In this document: one piece after another, positions 59,648-64,000 of the stretch
How positions within the stretch are numbered: the stretch's first letter is position 1
Layout: the number at the start of each line of letters is the position of its first letter
Assembly (NCBI GenBank): GCA_030280995.1
Contig: JASXTE010000001.1
Coordinates: 22,577,106-22,641,105 of the forward strand
Source of the DNA: Hemileia vastatrix
Lineage: Eukaryota; Basidiomycota; Pucciniomycetes; Pucciniales; Zaghouaniaceae
Reading direction: 5' to 3'
DNA length: 64,000 bases
Program-made: the position numbers and the translations under genes
The notes under the pieces: generated by a model
Database searches by the model: none
Told to the model about the DNA's origin: nothing
What the model saw: the letters and a program-made list of their open reading frames with translations, nothing else

Positions 59648-62600
59648 CTATGATTTTTTCTTTTTGTATTTTTTCAACAGAGTAGGCAGATTTGAAATCT
59701 CCTTCCTAGGTATCCATGCATCATGTTCAGATGATTTGTTCTTATATCTCAATAAATATTCAATACCCCTATCAGAAGTGATAATTCTATCATTGAGAAT
59801 TTTATCAATTTCTGCTCTTTCTGTGACTTCCTGAGGGTTTTTCTTAGGTATTCCTCTTCTTTTGGGAAATAAGTCACTGTTGGAAGTATAAGGCTTAAGC
59901 AAAGAAATGGGAAAAACAGGATGTTTCTTATCATATGGAGAATACAATAAAACTTCTACTGCATTATCACCAACCATTCTTTTAACAACAAATGGTCCTA
60001 CAAAAGGATCTCTTAATTTGTGGTTACCTTGTAAATTAAAATGGACAGTAGAGATCAACACTTCATCACCCTTGTTAAATGTGTATTCTTTATGGGATTT
60101 ATCCCATCTTTTCTTTTCATATTCAAATGCTTTATCAATACAGCTCTGAGCATGTTTTCTGCATAGCTGTTGCATTTGCATTAAAGATTTTACACCAGGG
60201 TGTAGTTCCAACTTAGGTAATTTATTATTTAGAATTTGAGCAGGATTATGTGGGACATAACCTAACCAAAGCTCAAAAGGCTTTTTCTCAGTGACAGAAT
60301 GAACAGTGCTATTATATGCAAATTCAAGACCAGGCAAAAGAGTGACCCAATCATGAGTAAATCTGTCATTGTCTTTATATTCTAAATCAAAGGCACAATA
60401 CCTTCTAATCATATCTTCCAGAGTTTGAATCATTCTCTCAGCTAGACCATCAGTCTGAGGATGGTGAGCTGTAGACAATTTTAACTCACAGCCACAAATA
60501 TCCATCAAAGAGGTCCAAAACTCAGAAGTCAATTTTGGATCCCTATCAGAGATAATGGATTTTAGAAAACCAATAATATTAAACATCTAAGACCACCATA
60601 AGAAAGCTAATTCTTTGGTGGATACATCTTTGTGGGTTGGAATAAATTTGCACATTTTTGTGAATCTATCTACTATTACCCAACAAGAGTTAAAGCTGTC
60701 TTTACCTGCAACAGGAAGACCAGTGACAACATCCATATGGATGATTTGCCAGGGAGCATTAGGTGCTTCAATATGTTGTAATAACCCTGCTCTCTTACCT
60801 TTCAACCTTTTAGATTTTTGGCAGGAATCACAGGATTCAACATATAATTTTGTGTCTTCAGACATATTAGCCCACCAAGCAGTGTTTTTGATTCTAATCA
60901 ATGTTTTCTCAAGATCAAAATGGCCAGCCAATATGTCATCATGACAAAGTTTGAGGATAGTTTCTCTCATAGAAGGCGGAATTACAATCACATTAGTAAG
61001 CTTTCTTCTATAATATATATAACCATCTTCAATAGAAAACTTTCCTTTACTCAAAGCATTTTGATACTTTGCAGGAAGAGTTTTTATTAATGCTTGAATT
61101 GAAGCATTCTTAGGATCATTTAAGATAGAACCAATTTATTTAAATCAGAATCCTTCTCATATGAATCCAGTATTAATTGCAATAACTCTTCTTCCATATC
61201 AACTACAAATATACCATGGATATGAACAGTATCATCTTCAGGTACATAAGCAGGATTTGAGTCATTATTTGGCAGAGGCAATCTGGAGAGCATATCAACA
61301 TTGGAGTGAAAATTTCCAGCCCTATGGATAATTGTCATCCGTCCTCTGTATTCTTGAACAGCAAGTTGCCACCTGAACATATGTCTGTTAGGTGTCTTCA
61401 GGTTTAAGAGGGACTTCACAGCACTACAGTCAGTTAACAATTCATATTTTTGGTCATCTAGATAGTAATGAAGCTTCTCAAGAGCCCAAACAACTTCTAA
61501 GCACTCTAATTGAGTGGCACCATATTTCAATTCAATATTTCTCAAGGTTCTTGAAATATAACAAATTACAACCTCTGAGGATTTATCATTTATAATTTGT
61601 TTCTGGTGAAGGACAGCACCCAGACCAATAAAGCTAGAATCTGTATACAGGACAAATGTTTTGTTAAAGTCTGGAAGAGCCAATATAGGGGCTGTCATTA
61701 AGCAACTTTTTAATGTATCAAAAGCTTTTTGACAGTCATTATTCCAGAGAAAGGCAACATCTTTTCTGGTCAGTTTTGTAAGAGGCAAGGCTATGACCTG
61801 ATAATTTTTAATATATTGTCTATAATAGCCACACATACCCAAAAAACTTTAGATTTCTCTTAAAGAAGTTGGTGCTTTCACATTTTGAATGGCAGCAACT
61901 TTGTTTTGGTCTACACCAATTTGTAAGCCTGACACAACATGGCCAAGGACGTTCAAGGATTGAAAACCAAATTTACACTTCTTTAAGGACAAGGTCATAT
62001 TGATTTAATCTATTTTTTGGAAAACTCTATTTAAGTGAATCATATGTTCATCAAAAGTTTTAGAAAAAATTATAATGTCATCAATATAAAATATGAGCCA
62101 TCCTTCAATTATTTCCTGATGGAGAGTGTTATCCATGACTTTTTGAAAAACTGAAGGAGCATTTTTAGGGCCAAATGGCATCCTAACATACTTATATATT
62201 CCCATATGAAAAGCAATAAGCAAAAATTTTTGGGAATTTTTCTCAACTGGAACTTGATGATATCCTTTATTACCATCCAGACAACTAATAAATTTTGCAC
62301 CTTGAAAGGTAGCACGAATTGAATTAATTCTGGGTAAAGGATAGATATCATCAACAGTATAAGTGTTCAAAGCTCTGTAATCTCCACATAATCTAGCCTT
62401 ATCTTTTTCATAAGAAATTAAGACTGGGGAGATGACACAATATATGGGGGTGACATCTACTTTCTCAATGATATTCATTTTTAATAATGTTGTAATATTA
62501 TCTTCAATATCTTTTCTTTTTGATGGAGAAGCAGGATATGGTTTTTTCTTAAGAGTAGGAGGAATATTACTCAAGTTACAGGATAAGGTAATTTTCATTT

Positions 62601-64000
62601 CTTCCTGAACAATTCCCAAGACATGAGAACCATGAGCAAAAGCCATAGGGAAAGAGGTAATAGAGGCAATAATAGAATCCTTTTGTTCACTAGTCAACTG
62701 ATCACCAAAAGAAGCAGTATTTATTTCATTTAATAAATCATCCATTTCAGTTGTTGTTCTGCCTTTACACTGGATTAGTGAGTTACAAGACTTTAACAGA
62801 TGCCCTGAAGGTTTTCTAGAAGAGGAAATTTTGAATTTACTTTTGCCATTAATTCCTAAGGTAAAGCAATTATTTGCTGGGTCCAATTTCACACCAAACA
62901 TGGTTAAAATATCATTTCCCATAATAAACCAGTTGCTTAAATTATCATTTTTCATGACAACAAATTCACAAATAGCTCTGACAAAACCACCATTATATTT
63001 GAAGAATACAGAGGTTTTGTATTTGCCAATAGGAATTAAGGTAGAACCATACCCTCTCCATTTTTCAGAAGTCATAGGTAATAATTTACTCAAATAATCC
63101 CTATCTACTGAAGCTAAAGCTTTTTCAGACACTACACTTCCTCCAGCACCAGAATCAAGAACTACATCAACATTTTTACCATTAATGATAACAGGTGCCT
63201 TCAAAGGGGATATAGGTATAGAATTGTTAGTAATATCTTTAATTATCTCAGCATTTTCTACTGAAGATAAATCCAATACACATTCTTCAGATATATTATT
63301 TAAATAATGGACATCTTGTTCCAACATTAAAACATCTTTAACAGATTCATTGTCATAGGAGATATTACTTTCACAGTCACTAGAAGAATTGTTGACATCA
63401 AGTTCAACTTCATCAGTGTCTTCATTTTGTTCAACAAGATGAATTTTCTTGTCACAAACATGACCCTTCTGCCACGGTTTGTTACATTTATAACAAGTAT
63501 TTGTTGCATATTTTTTAGGTGCAACTGGAGCAGAGGGTTTACCAGATTTTTCTGGGAGCTTTGTAGAAGGTTTATTCTGATCATTATAAGATTTACCAAG
63601 GTAATTCTTTGGTTCATATCTATGGTTGAGTAGTACTTCATTACAGATATTAATTAAAGAAGAATTTTCCCTTACATGCTCAGTTCTAGCCACAATCAAA
63701 TCTCTAAGAGAATTTGGTAATTTATACAAAATTTTATCTCTCCAAATATCATAATCCATCTTTGGATCAATTTCTCTTAGGATTTTTGTCACTTTCATAA
63801 GAAAAACAATGGGCTTTTCAACAGAGGAGGATACATATCTAGTATTCTCATACAGTCTTTTCTGAGCTAACCTGAATTTTGAACCACCAAACTGATTCTC
63901 AATCAAGGATTTCCAATCATTCCATGTATAATGATTGTTATCTAAAAGAACAGATTCATACCACATCAAGGCTACATTAGAAAATAAAAAAATTAGCTTA
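59648..64000 (-). pseudogene. Gypsy-4 Gag-Pol with chromodomain, partial, several breaks
   Basis: Visible from the middle of gag: zinc knuckle CYKCNKPWQKGHVC, protease VLDSGAGGSVVS, RT with FYIDDIIIF, RNase H YTDSSFIGLGAVL, integrase LCHDDILAGHF, HMDVVTGLPV, IISDRDPKLTSEFW and HHPQTDGLAER, GPF module and chromodomain (EIDKILNDR ... AWIPRKEI). Breaks: stops at 62005, about 61850 and 60587 and a one-base frameshift near 61120. Catalytic residues are otherwise retained. It is closest to Gypsy-3. The gag start and its +1 ORF, if present, lie beyond the window. Confidence 0.9.

Larger units (their letters stand above)
58377..64000 (-). mobile_element. Gypsy-4, chromovirus-like element cut by the right window edge
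   Basis: Only the 3' LTR and the pol plus part of gag are inside. The 5 bases before the LTR are GTATC, the expected target duplication if it recurs beyond the window. It inserted into the Gypsy relic at 57470-58376. Its LTR family also supplied the solo LTR at 27353. Confidence 0.9.

Overview
The window reads as nuclear DNA of a basidiomycete, most likely a rust fungus (Pucciniales). The grounds are a head-to-head pair of fungal housekeeping genes with short GT-AG introns, a TET/JBP-type dioxygenase relic of a kind known to be expanded in rusts, and an AT-rich surround made almost wholly of Ty3/Gypsy chromovirus-like elements. I found no prokaryotic features, tRNA, rRNA or CRISPR. The organism call is inference.

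Host genes lie only at about 1.5-4.7 kb. MDM12 (ERMES subunit, minus strand, 1513-2262) and ALG8 (ER glucosyltransferase, plus strand, at least 2612-4700, eight exons) are divergently arranged around a 350-bp spacer filled by a GAT/21-bp repeat. Left of them is the right end of a PIF/Harbinger-like DNA transposon (1-1267) carrying a spliced Myb/SANT-like gene that runs off the window.

From 7637 to 32527 sits one nested stack whose order can be read from target-site duplications. An old Gypsy element (Gypsy-3, TSD TAGAG) was hit in its 5' LTR by a Harbinger-like element (8401-21788, TATTA on both sides) carrying a broken transposase and a broken TET/JBP-like dioxygenase. That element was then hit by a young Gypsy element (Gypsy-1, 11253-20894, TSD AGTAG). 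Independently, the pol of Gypsy-3 holds a solo LTR of the Gypsy-1 family (26134-28893, TSD CAAGG), which holds a solo LTR of a fourth family (27353-28604, TSD TTCTT).

From about 32.8 to 54.2 kb is a very decayed Gypsy element of another lineage (Gypsy-5). It is interrupted by a very young chromovirus (Gypsy-2, minus strand, 36267-45112, TSD AAACT, near-identical LTRs), by a solo LTR of its own family and by a 197-bp MITE. From 54.3 to 58.4 kb are a Ty1/copia relic, an unrecognised coding remnant, a purine-rich stretch and another Gypsy relic. From 58377 to the right edge is a fourth chromovirus (Gypsy-4, minus strand), cut by the window.

The most notable observation is a second ORF of about 150 codons in the +1 frame over the start of gag in Gypsy-1 and Gypsy-2, with a decayed version in Gypsy-3. 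Its products share a coiled-coil-like middle, a KWKWDW-type motif and a basic HPY(R/K)GK...PW tail, and over parts of the overlap they look better conserved than the main gag frame.
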